NCBI GenBank assembly: GCA_963971575.1
Contig: OZ020613.1
Location: 44,816,239 to 44,880,238 of the forward strand
Origin: Liopterus haemorrhoidalis
Taxonomy: Eukaryota; Arthropoda; Insecta; Coleoptera; Dytiscidae
Direction of reading: 5' to 3'
DNA length: 64,000 nt
In this document: positions 54,746-64,000 of the stretch, one piece after another
Layout of the letters: each line of letters starts with the position of its first letter
Numbering within the stretch: the stretch's first letter is position 1
Position numbers and translations under genes: made by a program
The notes under the pieces: model-generated
What the model was told of the DNA's origin: nothing
The model's database searches: none
What the model saw: the letters and a program-made list of their open reading frames with translations, nothing else

Positions 54746-54836
54746 AAATTGACGGGATTCGAACACAGTTTCTTACAGTAGTTTCAACTCACTAAGCGAC
54801 AACATTACCACTGTGCTATACAGAATCACTAGTTTA
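54746..54836 (-). repeat. tRNA-like sequence (tRNA-derived SINE head or tRNA pseudogene)
   Basis: Minus strand reads TATAGCACAGTGGTAAT (box A-like) and, about 45 bases on, TGTTCGAATCCCGTC (box B, T-loop). Spacing and boxes fit an RNA polymerase III promoter. The acceptor stem does not pair well and the anticodon arm is longer than normal, so a functional tRNA is unlikely. Confidence 0.5.
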
Positions 54837-54889
54837 GTATGTTAAATAGCGGATTAAATATATTACATATTTTACTTAAAAACACAAAA

Positions 54890-55380
54890 AATGCGTTATT
54901 TTCCGAAAACATAATCTGATCAAAAATTCCTGTTGTACTATTCCGGTTCACACCAATGTACATTACTGAGAATTTTTTCAGATTTTTAGTTTAAACCATC
55001 TGGGCTACAGGGAGTGGGACAACATTTTTTTTGCACAATTTTGGCAAAAATCGCCTCAAAATAAATTATTTTGCAAAAATAAAATTTTGATCGTTAATCC
55101 ACGTACCAAGGGCTTTCATTTGATACCCTACACAGAATTGTAAAAAAATGTTTTTTTTTTCGATGAGCATATATTTGTCTATATTTTTAGGGGGATATGT
55201 TTTTTAGATGTTTTAGTATTTTTCCTATGTGCGGGTCAAAGAGTTGTATAAGCATGCCAAATTTCAACTCTCTAGGTTTAGCCGTTTAGCTACAATTTTT
55301 ACCGAACAGACAGACAGACGACAAAATGACGGTATAAGGGTTTTTTGGTCATACCTACAAAACCCTAAAAAGACAAAAAT
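54890..55380. repeat. Dispersed repeat with (CAGA)n-type tract
   Basis: Related to 5380-5720 and 62560-62870: CATAATCTGATCAAAAATTC, ATTCCGGTTC, CTGGGCTACAGGGAGTGGGA. It ends GAACAGACAGACAGACGACA and CAAAACCCTAAAAAG. Class unknown. Confidence 0.6.
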
Positions 55381-56083
55381 ATAATTAAATTCCTTCATTG
55401 ATGACGTAAATCCTCTGATGTTGAAGATCACCTATAAAGTGTGATTTCAACATTGTGTTCTAATAATAAATTTATATTATTGAAATAAATGCTTTTTAGT
55501 TTAAGTCAATAACTTCATTAATATTTCCATAACAATAATTCCATTTCGAAAACACAGACTTCCGGAAGTGCTTGAAATTTGCTGAAAGGGTAAAGATAAG
55601 CTGACCAGACGTACTCTTTTTTAGAGTATTATGCTATTTTCTAAGTAATGTCTTCTTTACTCTTACTTTTTATAAAAGAACTTTCAATATATTCTTTCAT
55701 TGTTTGTCAAATAATGACAAAATGTTACGCTTGCTAGTCTGCTTATCTGTGGCTGTAGCTTATAACCATAACCGAATTTAGTACTGCAGCTATTGTTTGC
55801 AATATTCCCAGCTTAAACAGTATAAATCTAGAAAAATGGGAAGTGAAATCCTTTAATTGACAGATGGATAACTATTTTGAAAAGTACAAAGTAGAGCAAA
55901 TAGAGAAGTGAAATAACTGCTACTAGAAAAGTTGGCAGCATTTATTTTCACAATATTCAGCATTACGAGCCAATAATGGACCAAAGAGAACTCACATTTA
56001 AAAATTAGTACTCTGGAACGCGCAATGAAAGTAAAAGAAAATATCGGGCTTATCTGCGACGAATTTTGGGAAATCATAAAAGA

Positions 56084-56351
56084 AAGGGTAACCAGACGTA
56101 CTCTTTTTTAGAGTATTATACTCTTTTTTTAAGAAATATCCTCTATATTCTTACTTTTTATAAAAAAAACCTTAAATATACTCTTTTTTGCCTGTCACTT
56201 CTATTTTGGGAGTGAGGACCTCTTTTGTTTTCGCTCATCACTCGTATTTTTGAGTGAGGACCTCTTTTTTTTTGCTCATCACTTGTATTTTTGGAGTGAG
56301 GACCTTTTTTTAGTATACTCTTTTTCTATAAAAAAAATTCTAGTCAGCCTA
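56084..56351. mobile_element. hAT MITE nested in the larger hAT, 268 bp
   Basis: Ends AAGGGTAACCAGAC and complement TAGGCTGACTAGAA; perfect 8-bp duplication ATAAAAGA (56076-56083 and 56352-56359). Interior has about three copies of the GAGTGAGGACCTCTTTT / GCTCATCACT module shared with 19656 and 39803. Same TIR family as its host element. Confidence 0.9.
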
Positions 56352-56455
56352 ATAAAAGAAGACGAGCAATTGTTAGAAAAAGAAAAAGCTCCGAAAAATA
56401 TCAAACTTAAAAAAATTTGATTGAACAAGATATTGTTTCTGTTATTTTTTATTAT

Positions 56456-57190
56456 CAGTGATGGGCGCGTAAGTTACATGATGTAAGTTACCTCATTGTT
56501 GACGCGTAAACAACTGATGTAAAGTAAACACAAAACTCTTGTTAACAATGTAAACAACGTAAACAATGTAAACAATGATTTAGACATGCGCACTTGTTTT
56601 GAATTACAGAACCTCATTATCAATACATTTTTATAAATAATAAAATTTTAATGAAACGATTTTAAATGAAAAAGTAAGTATATAAAATTAGGACAACCCA
56701 ATATACATATTAATAAAAATCGAATTTGCGTCATTATACAGGTGGTACATACAAATTAGTAAATATGAATATGAAAAATAAAAAACGTTTTTCTTTAAAA
56801 AATTCAGACTAATTCTTTTAAAAACAAAATACATTAAATTTCACCTTTAAGAAAATCAGCCTATATTTTTTAATAACGAAAAGATTCATTGCAAATTTTG
56901 CATAACGCCCTATATTTTCTTTCATTTTCTTTAATTAAAACAAAACCTACTTCTTCCGAACTATTCCTTCGGTTTCTTTCCACAATTTTTTTAATAAATT
57001 TATTGTTTTGAACTGAATATACTTGTTCACTAACTCTCTATTATTTGTATTAAATAACTAAACCTAACCTCATTATTTGACAGTTTACAAAGTTTACATT
57101 GTTTACATTGTTAACAAGTTTACCAAATGTTTACATACGTTTACACGTAAACGTAAACAATTAAAATTTACGTGTAAACGCCCATCACTG
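56456..57190. mobile_element. Non-autonomous hAT, 735 bp, with GTAAACAA subterminal repeats
   Basis: Ends CAGTGATGGGCG and complement CAGTGATGGGCG, perfect 8-bp duplication TTTATTAT (56448-56455 and 57191-57198). Many GTAAACAATGTAAAC words inside both ends, a typical arrangement for transposase-binding repeats. No ORF. Confidence 0.93.
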
Positions 57191-57821
57191 TTTATTATTC
57201 GTACAATATAATTTATTTTCATTAATATAAAATATTGTTTGCGTTATCATAAACGTATTGTGTTTTTTAACAACCTAAAATCACTTAAAATTGATCATAA
57301 AGATAAGGTTCGGCCAATTAACTTTTAAAAAAATCTGCAAGCTTCATTTGTTACTAAAATCAAATAATTGAGAAGTGACATTACCGTTGGCGGCGCTGTT
57401 TTTCAAGGCAATATGGCTATCTTGTCTAGTATTCAGCTGTCAATATGCTAACAGCGAACAGATTAATTTAAGCACAGTACATTTTTATTTGATGAAAATG
57501 TATCTATCGACATTCTAACAAAAAATCAACACTAGAAAATATGTAATAATTTCAAACAGTACTACAGTCGCGTAGTACAATATTTGACCACCAGACTGGG
57601 TATCCGAGCGTGTCAGTTCTCAATGGTTTGACGTTCCAAACAAGCTACCAAGCATCATACTCTATTTCTATTAAAAAAGTCTGGTCAGCCTAGGTAAGGA
57701 GACCACTTTAATAGTCACGGACTGGCTTATAGAAAATATATGCTAATTAAGTGGACATTGAAAAATAGTATTGCTTATTTAAGAAATTCAAAACAATTAA
57801 TCTACTCTGCAACCAATTATG

Positions 57822-57941
57822 TGTACTCTAGCAGATCTCTGTTGTATCTGCCTCCAACGCAAAAGTCATTTACGACGACTTTTAAATAGTTATGAAAATA
57901 TAAACTATTATTCTAGGCTGGTATTATTACTTCCGGAAATG
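57822..57941 (+). CDS. Gene 3 candidate first exon: 5' UTR ending in a start codon
   Basis: Paralogue of 14160-14279: GTTGTATCTGCCTCCAACGC is identical and the end CTTCCGGAAATG|GTATGA again puts ATG at the donor. It would join 61710 in phase 0. Homology with gene 2 starts at about 57702, directly after the target duplication of the hAT, so the original left limit of the duplicated block is hidden. Confidence 0.4.
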
Positions 57942-58809
57942 GTATGAACACTTTTATTTTAATATACATGATGTTTTTAAAATTAACAAGTATATATCAT
58001 CCTAATTTATATTTTTTTTATGTTGGTTACAAGTTGTTTTTATAAAATATCAAACAACTGGAAGATAAGATGAATAAAATCTGTTATGGTGACCCAGTTC
58101 AACAACTGCTTCATCAGAAGTGCAACAATCAATCTTCAACTTATTTTATTTTTTTATATTCATTTAAATTACAAATATTTAGAGACATTACCTGTCAATT
58201 CTAAGTATTTACAAAGAGAGGATAGAGTGTGACGTTAAGCCAGTTTTTAAAAAGTTCTATGAATAGTATAGGTAACAGAACTCTTACGACATTTTAAAAA
58301 TTAATTGTAAAGTGAATCTTGTGTAGTTGTGAAACAACATACATGTAAGAATTATAACTTCGATTGATGAAGCAGTTTTTAAATAAGTTTATTTTAAAGA
58401 AACGATACAATTTTAAGTATAACTATGACATGTAAAATGTTTATCTGTCTCTGTAGCTTTTATTACAATTTAGGTGTTTATTAGTTCATTTGTATATAGT
58501 AAATGGTGTATCCAAATGATAACAATACTTTAGTTTTAAAGTGATCACATAAGTCTGTCATGCTACCTTCTCCTTCTAATGTAAACATAATAGAGTGTTG
58601 TTAATGACATAAATTTAAAAGATGTACAGTTATATGATGAAATAACATATATGATGAAACAAAACTTGTACGGCTTCTTGGACAATGTATTATAGGATCA
58701 CAACGTTTTTTTGACTTGTTTGTCATAAGTGTAAATCTAAAACTTCCGAAACTAGTTCTGCGCGGCTTCTCCTTTGCATATTACAAAATAATAATTGTTT
58801 TAATAATGT
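57942..58809 (+). other. Gene 3 intron 1, conserved with gene 2
   Basis: Aligns in order with 14280-14393, 25104-25436, 28079-28187 and 28518-28745 of gene 2, and lacks the foldback element, CR1-like LINE and 330-bp MITE found there. It therefore serves as the empty-site reference. Confidence 0.7.
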
Positions 58810-60190
58810 GCCCTTCTTCGTAGTATCTTTATGGCGGTATTCTGAAGTGAAATGTTAAGTCGTACATCGACGGATATTTCCGAGGTTGAACGATGTTAGA
58901 AAAACTGTCGATGTGAGTTAACATTTTAGGTGTTAAATTAACCTCTGGCAAAAAAATTGACGAAATTAGAAGTAGAGTGGTGTTAAGTGTCATTTTGAAC
59001 AGATTTTTATTATTTTTTAACCAAAACCATTAAAAATGAATCATGAAATAATTGCATTTATAGTCTAATTTAAAATATATTGAATTTCTAACAAATTTAC
59101 AATAAAAATAAAAGAAAAAATACATTTATTAAGTGAAAAAAAATTTTTTGAAAAATATTTCTTCATTTGTTTTTAGTTCAAGGTACTATCTTAAATCTGT
59201 AGTAAAAATTTTAGAACTAATGTTGGCAAAAAATAATTACGAACTTATATTTTAATATAAAGATATTTATTGTATACAAAAAATAACTTACCTTCTAAAA
59301 AATCTGAGATGAAAATTCTCTTTCATATTCATCGTAACTACCCAGCTGATGGTACTGTGAAACACAAAAATTCTGCAATAATTTTTATCAATTTTTTGCC
59401 TTTGTAAATTTTTTGCACCCTCACATGATAAACACCATCTTTAAGATCAACAAAACTAGTAAAGGCTACTTTTCTATATACCAATAAACCACATTCTTCA
59501 ACCGTTGTCATTTAAATTCCAATTTGTGGATTTCCTCGTACTGCATTTCTGCTCTGATGAATCAGTATTTTGCACGGATCAAATTTTCTCAGTCTTTGAA
59601 TCACTAAAAAATAATTATGTCATTTATACTATGGTCTGTTTGTATAATAAAAATAAATAAATAAAATACATGCTTTTACTCTCTAACTATAAAAGCATCC
59701 TGCCATCTCTTACAAATAAACTTCATATTGTTCACTCATGACAAATCAGGGTTTATATCAGGTTATTCAGTATACAGATCTTGTCAGCGATGTTAAATCA
59801 AATTTAATAAAGCAATGTTATTTTCATTGATGTTAAGTTAACGGGTGTTACGATCGAAACTTCAGAAGCCAGCCATTAGACTGATAATTTTTTTCTAATA
59901 TGCCATATTTCATTAGAAGTTTTGCAATGCTTAATATAGAGCAGTTCTGCGGGACTTATGATCAGTACAAGATCAGACCGCACCTTTCGGTTTTCACTTT
60001 CCCATTTATCAATGTTTTCCTTTTTGAAATTAGTTGCAGGTCTTTCAATAATGCCATTTATATAATCCCAAACAGTATTCTTAATTAATACAGCCTCAGC
60101 CTGCACGTTCCATGTATCATAGTTCTCAATTCTTAAAGGTTTGCTTTTTATAATACTACCCGATGTTTTACAAAACTAAAATTACGAGAG
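58810..60190 (-). mobile_element. Copia Gag fragment, interrupted by a Harbinger-like element
   Basis: Minus strand 59876-60140 encodes N-Y-D-T-W-N-V-Q-A-E-A-V-L-I-K-N, V-W-D-Y-I-N-G, W-E-S-E-N-R-K-V-R-S-D-L-V-L-I-I and C-K-T-S-N-E-I-W. This is the conserved core of Copia Gag (UBN2-type). A short possible continuation lies left of the nested element (58810-58831). Solo fragment without LTRs or pol. Confidence 0.7.
58832..59875. mobile_element. Harbinger-like non-autonomous element, 1.04 kb
   Basis: Ends TGGCGGTATTCTGAAGT and complement TGGCTGGCTTCTGAAGT, TTA on both sides (58829-58831 and 59876-59878). GATGTTAA/TTAACATT words recur inside both ends. The minus strand around 59330-59500 has an open stretch starting M-T-T-V-E-E-C-G-L-L-V-Y that I do not recognise. 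Confidence 0.75.
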
Positions 60191-60336
60191 TAGATACTTT
60201 AATTATTCTGGCATTAAAACGGTTTTTGAGAATAGTAACTGTTGGACACTTGAGATATAGTCACAGTTTAAAATTACCGTATGTGAAAAATAGAAACAAC
60301 TTATAATAAAAAGGATAAGCATGTATATATCACATA

Positions 60337-61610
60337 TTAGGTCTGGGAAAAAGTTCGTGGCGTTTTTGTCGATACACGGTGCTAATTGCAAATAACTCGG
60401 GAAACACAGATCGCAGTGACACCACTAAGCGCTCGTTGGAAAGGTGACAGTTCGAGCGTTACTTTGAGTTTCTAAAGATCAAAATTTATGCAGTGGTTGG
60501 AAAGTTGTTTGCGTTTGAAAATGGAGAAAAGTAATGAAAAATTGCGCTATATTTTGCAATATTATTACGACAAAGGGAAGAACGCTGTGCAGACTTGTGA
60601 AAAAATGTATGCTGTGTACGGTGAAGGTACTTTATCAAAATCTGCTGCGCGAAAATGTTTCGCTCGCTTTCGTTCTGGTAATTTTAATGTGAAAGATGAC
60701 TCACGCTCTGGTCGTCTGGTCGATGAAATTCTTGAAAAAGTCCAGCAAGATAGGCACATCAGCAGTGTCGATATTGGTACGGAGCTAGGCATTGACCACA
60801 AAACTGTTTTGAACCATTTACGGAAAGCTGGCTACAAAAAGAAGGTCGATATATGGGTTTCTCATGAGTTGAGCGCGAAAAACATAATAGACCGAATTAA
60901 CATCTGCGATGCGCTGCTGAAACGCAATGAAATCGAGCCATTTCTGAAACGCGTCATAACCGGTGATGAAAAATGGATCACGTACGACAATCGGAAGCGT
61001 AAAAGATCGTGGACAAGGGATGGTGAGCCGTCACAAGCGTTCGCGAAGCGAGGATTGACGCCGAACAAGGTGATGCTGTGTGTGTGGTGGGACTGGAAGG
61101 GAATCGTCCATCATGAGCTACTTCCAGTTGGTCAGACGATTGATTCTCAACTCTACTGTGGACAACTAGGGAGATTACGCCAGGCAATTGAAAGAGAACG
61201 GCTCGAATTGAATAATAAGAAAGGTGTTGTCTTTCATCATGACAACGCAAGACCACACACTTCTTTGATGATCCGTCAAAAATTGCGAGAGCTTGGTTGG
61301 GAAATTTTGTTGCATCTACCGTATAGTCCAGACATAGCACCCTCTGACTACACCTATTCCGATCTCTGCAGAATTATCTCAATGGAATTAAGCTGGTTTC
61401 AAAAGAAGCCTGTGAAAACCACTTGATTCAGTTTTTCAACCAGAAACCACAGAAGTTCTTCACTGATGGCATCATGGCTCTACCCGAAAAATGGCGAAAC
61501 GTTGTCGATAATAATGGAGCATATTTGGTTTAAATAAATTCATTTTCACACTATAACAAAACCAGTTGAATTTTACTAATAAAACGCCACGATTTTTTTC
61601 CCAGACCTGA
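60337..61610 (+). mobile_element. Mariner transposon, nearly intact, in gene 3 intron
   Basis: TIRs TTAGGTCTGGGAAAAAGTTC and complement TCAGGTCTGGGAAAAAAATC (about 28 bp) with TA on each side (60335-60336 and 61611-61612). Gene 2 at about 29360-29375 (CACATATATAACAAATATTT) shows the site without insert. One frameshift in the transposase. Confidence 0.95.
60521..61533 (+). pseudogene. Mariner DD34D transposase with one frameshift
   Basis: From M-E-K-S-N-E-K at 60521: helix-turn-helix regions, then T-G-D-E-K-W-I (Asp149), H-H-D-N-A-R-P-H (Asp241) and A-P-S-D-Y (Asp276), giving DD34D; W-V-x-H-E-L is present as W-V-S-H-E-L. Just after A-P-S-D-Y, at about 61349-61352, one base is missing. In the next frame the normal C-terminus runs on without stops to Y-L-V and TAA at 61531-61533. 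The break is after the third catalytic residue. An upstream ATG at 60488 adds 11 residues not typical of the family. Confidence 0.92.
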
Positions 61611-61709
61611 TATTTAACAAGTTTTTAACATACAAACTGTACCTTTCTCAACTGTACCTGCTCTGCTAGAGCAGGCGGTTCTCTAAACAAGGATTTGAAT
61701 TATTTTCAG

Positions 61710-62052
61710 GTTTCCACAGTATTGTACTATAAGGGAGTAATATGTGAGGTGTGTTGCAGTAAAGTAGATGGTTTCTACAAATTTCGGGAAGAATGTTTGC
61801 GAAACAATCAAATTTATTTAAATTATTCATCACACCTGATTTCTGTCTCTGAAACTAGTGGTGATATGTGTAGTGATTTGACAAATGTCGCAGAAGAACA
61901 GAAAAACTTGTTGAAGAATTGTGATGAGACTGAAAAGCAGTGCAGCAGTACAGACATAGTACCAGGATGCGATAAGATTTACTGTGAAACAGGTGAAACA
62001 TCGGAAAATAATGTTAATAATCCTCCAGTTGAAACAAATAGACATGAGAATG
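61710..62052 (+). CDS. Zinc-finger gene 3, exon a: half-ZAD-like module and acidic tail (gene continues right)
   Basis: Acceptor TTATTTTCAG, donor GAATG|GTGAGT, phase 0 to phase 1, 343 bp, two codons longer than gene 2's exon. G-V-I-C-E-V-C-C-S-K-V-D-G-F-Y-K-F-R-E-E-C-L matches gene 2 with few changes, and the C-S-S-T-D-I-V-P-G-C-D-K block is kept. Cysteines and the F-x-x-F helix are conserved while the acidic tail varies, suggesting selection on the module. Downstream linker and finger exons are beyond the window. Confidence 0.8.
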
Positions 62053-63045
62053 GTGAGTACGCATGTGAGATATGATAATGTACTGCAAATAGTATTATAA
62101 GAGGTGCGTCCAGGAAGTAAAGAACGTTTGGTTATTAGCAACATGAAAGTTAATATGTTTCTTTGAAAACGATGTTTATTTTTAATACATATCATAACTT
62201 ATTTTGTATAGTTACCATTTAGATCAGTACTTGTAAATCTTTTCGAAGTACGTCCCAAATTACGCAGTGGTCAGTTATTTGAGATCCACCGTAAAAATTT
62301 AAATTAAAAAGATAAAAGAATAAAAATATATGTGCATTGTGAATTTTCACACATTTCAGGGCTTTGCAGATATTTATTAAATGACAATAAATTGTGGGTC
62401 CTTACTTAAAAAACCTAAAATTCGATAATGATTCCGTTAACTTAATTACAAGTGTACTTAATTACTCAATTGCCAGCTAAATAACATTAGATAAAATTCG
62501 ATATTTATCGAAAGAAACAAAAAAAAAAAAAAAAAAATTAAAACTTTTATTGTGCATTACTAAGAATTTTTATCAAAATTTTAGTTTAATCCTCCTGGGT
62601 TACAGGGTGTGGGACACATTTTTTTTATCATGATTTTGTCAAAAAAAAAAAAAAAAACGTAAAAAAAGAAATTTAAAAAACAATCTTCTTTTCGTTCCAT
62701 AATCTAAGGGGTTTCTTTTTACACCACACAATAAATTAAAAAATAATAAAATTTTTCAACGACACAAAAAAGCTAATTTTTGAAAACCTAATCTGACAAA
62801 AAAAATTCTGTTGAATTATTTCGGTTCCCATTAATATACTTTATTGAGATTTTTTTCTGAATTTAATACCAACCCGAGCCATTAATGCGCGTGCAGCCAG
62901 TACGGGAATGAAAAATCGTACCGCTGCACATGCGCATTGGTGCTAATTTATTCATTTTGGCACATTAATTTCTTGTCAACTAGTAATATCGAAATAATAC
63001 AGTTCCATAGTCGTATGAAAAAAAAATGTTTTTAGATTATACAAG
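62053..63045 (+). other. Gene 3 intron 2 with dispersed repeats
   Basis: 62085-62190 matches 29815-29925 of gene 2 (AGTAAAGAAC, TTATTAGCAACATGAAAGT). 62330-62400 repeats 52976-53040/54341-54400, and 62560-62870 repeats 5380-5720/54890-55380. Poly-A runs at 62519-62538 and 62641-62657. GCGCGTGCAGCCAGTACGGG near 62888 and its partial inverse CGTACCGCTGCACATGCGC form a short palindrome. Confidence 0.5.
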
Positions 63046-64000
63046 GTGTCTCAAAAGAAATTTTATATTTAGTGGATCGATTAAAAAAAAAGTAAGCCGT
63101 ATATAGAAAAAATGTTTATTAATTATTAAAATACACTTTTTGGGGATTTATTTCTTAAAAATAATATCGTCTAAATGTAGACCCTCGCGTTCTCGGCACT
63201 CATTTAATCGAACAGTAAAATTACTTATGACGTCTCGGCAGGTGGACTCAGGGATGGCTGCCATTTCGTGACGGATACTTTCTTTCAAATGCGCCAGTGA
63301 AGTCGTTTTATTGGCGTAAACTTTAGATTTAAGATAACCCCATAGGAAAAAGTCCATAGGGGTTAAATCTGAACTGCGTGGAGGCCAATTTATGTCACCT
63401 CTCCGGGAGATCAATTTGTCTGAGAAAATTTCACGAACACGTGGCAGAGACATATTGGACGTGTGTGAAGTTGCTCCGTCCTGTTGGAACCATGTTCTTT
63501 GGTTATAGCCAGAAAAGTTTTGCAGTTCAGGTACCAAGAAGTTGTCTAACATCTCCACATAACGCTCTGAATTCACTGTAACTGCACGCCCCCTTTCGTC
63601 TTCAAAAAAGTAAGGGCCGATAATTCCTCGCGCCGACATCGCAGCCCATACGGTCACTTTAGGCGAATGTAGGGGTTTCTGATGTTTGCGTTTCGGATTC
63701 GTTGCACTCCAGTAGCGGCAGTTCTGCTTATTTACGTGGCCATTAAGATGAAAATGAGCTTCATCCGAAAACAAAATGTTGGTAAACGTTGAAAATCGCT
63801 CAATCACCTGATTTACGAAATTAAGCCTCTGACTGGCATCTTGGGGCTTTAATTCTTGCACCAATTGCATTTTGTAGGGGTGCAGCTTTAGGTCTTTGTG
63901 TATAATGCGATGTAATGATGATCTATGCACATTTAAAGCACTTGCGCGCTTCCGAATTGAAAGGTTCGGGTCGTCACGAACAGACTGATTAACATTCTCC
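63046..64000 (-). mobile_element. DD41D mariner-like transposon, 3' part (continues right)
   Basis: The element appears to end near 63046-63060 at CAAGGTGTCTCAAAAGAAAT, preceded by TA, and runs off the window with the transposase open at 64000. Confidence 0.75.
63148..64000 (-). CDS. DD41D mariner-like transposase, partial (N-terminus outside window)
   Basis: Minus-strand frame open from 64000 to the stop at 63148, with no internal stop. N-terminal part: S-V-R-D-D-P-N-L-S-I-R-K-R-A...H-R-S-S-L-H-R-I-I-H helix-turn-helix. Catalytic residues: F-S-D-E-A-H-F-H, F-Q-Q-D-G-A-T-S-H and L-T-P-M-D-F-F, with 41 residues between the second and third Asp. N-W-P-P-R-S-S-D-L and L-W-G-Y-L-K-S-K-V-Y follow the pattern also seen in the deleted copy at 27482-27820. 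Possibly functional, but the start is not in the window. Confidence 0.85.
   Translation of the reverse strand, partial: ENVNQSVRDDPNLSIRKRASALNVHRSSLHRIIHKDLKLHPYKMQLVQELKPQDASQRLNFVNQVIERFSTFTNILFSDEAHFHLNGHVNKQNCRYWSATNPKRKHQKPLHSPKVTVWAAMSARGIIGPYFFEDERGRAVTVNSERYVEMLDNFLVPELQNFSGYNQRTWFQQDGATSHTSNMSLPRVREIFSDKLISRRGDINWPPRSSDLTPMDFFLWGYLKSKVYANKTTSLAHLKESIRHEMAAIPESTCRDVISNFTVRLNECREREGLHLDDIIFKK

Larger units (their letters stand above)
55597..57692 (+). mobile_element. hAT transposon remnant, 2.1 kb, with two nested hATs
   Basis: Ends TAAGCTGACCAGAC and complement TAGGCTGACCAGAC; duplications GGTAAAGA (55589-55596) and GGTAAGGA (57693-57700). Around 55955-56085 one frame reads K-E-N-S-H-L-K-I-S-T-L-E-R-A-M-K-V-K-E-N-I-G-L-I-C-D-E-F-W, resembling the C-terminal dimerisation end of hAT transposases. 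The rest of the gene is gone. Nested elements at 56084-56351 and 56456-57190. Confidence 0.75.

Noticed and set aside
54746..54836. Functional tRNA gene
   Set aside because: The acceptor stem does not pair and the anticodon arm is irregular; only the pol III boxes are conserved.

Overview
The window looks like AT-rich, intron-rich nuclear DNA from an insect. The support is spliced C2H2 zinc-finger genes with a ZAD-like cysteine module (a family expanded in insects) and the mobile-element mix: BEL/Pao, Copia, I-clade, CR1/Jockey-like and R2/R4-like LINEs, a Penelope-like element, mariner/Tc1, hAT, PIF/Harbinger and ISL2EU. The order or species cannot be fixed from sequence alone. No rRNA, intact tRNA, CRISPR or bacterial operon is seen. 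|| Host genes: three tandem same-strand (+) paralogues of one zinc-finger gene form the backbone. Gene 1 enters from the left (exons 212-349, 1835-1996, 6577-7337). Gene 2 is complete or nearly so (candidate first exon ending 14279, then 29448-29784, 38705-38851, 38961-39122, 44706-45772). Gene 3 starts near 57822 (first exon ending 57941, ZAD-like exon 61710-62052) and runs off the right edge. The exons agree in phase: the first coding exon joins in phase 0 and all later junctions are phase 1, and the gene 2 model sums to 572 codons. The deduced protein has a half-ZAD-like CxxC module, two short acidic linker exons carrying repeated I-K-x-E motifs (SUMO consensus), and 8-11 C2H2 fingers, so it is probably a nuclear DNA-binding regulator. 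|| Almost everything else is mobile DNA in introns and spacers. The standout is a 10.7-kb inverted-repeat element at 14404-25093 in gene 2's first intron: about 230-bp terminal inverted repeats, two opposing arrays of about 30 copies each of a 162-bp unit, and a palindromic core. It is flanked by a 10-bp duplication AAAACTGGAT, and the gene 3 paralogue preserves the empty site. It is a Foldback-like element with satellite arms and no recognised coding capacity. || Further right: 25.4-28.1 kb, a CR1-like LINE with a PHD-finger ORF1 and a nested DD41D mini-mariner; 30.0-33.5 kb, a deleted BEL/Pao element; 33.8-38.4 kb, an apparently intact ISL2EU transposon (THAP-DDE transposase plus SWIM-YqaJ gene); 39.4-43.0 kb, Tc1 and mariner side by side, each carrying a hAT MITE; 45.9-47.4 kb, hAT and Harbinger elements downstream of gene 2; 48.3-51.1 kb, a Penelope-like element split by one homopolymer indel; 55.6-57.7 kb, a hAT with two nested hATs; 58.8-61.6 kb, Copia/Harbinger/mariner insertions in gene 3; and 63.0 kb to the end, a DD41D transposase. 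Many elements show target-site duplications that can be read directly. Paralogous introns give empty sites for the foldback element, a 330-bp MITE and a mariner, so these inserted after the zinc-finger genes duplicated.
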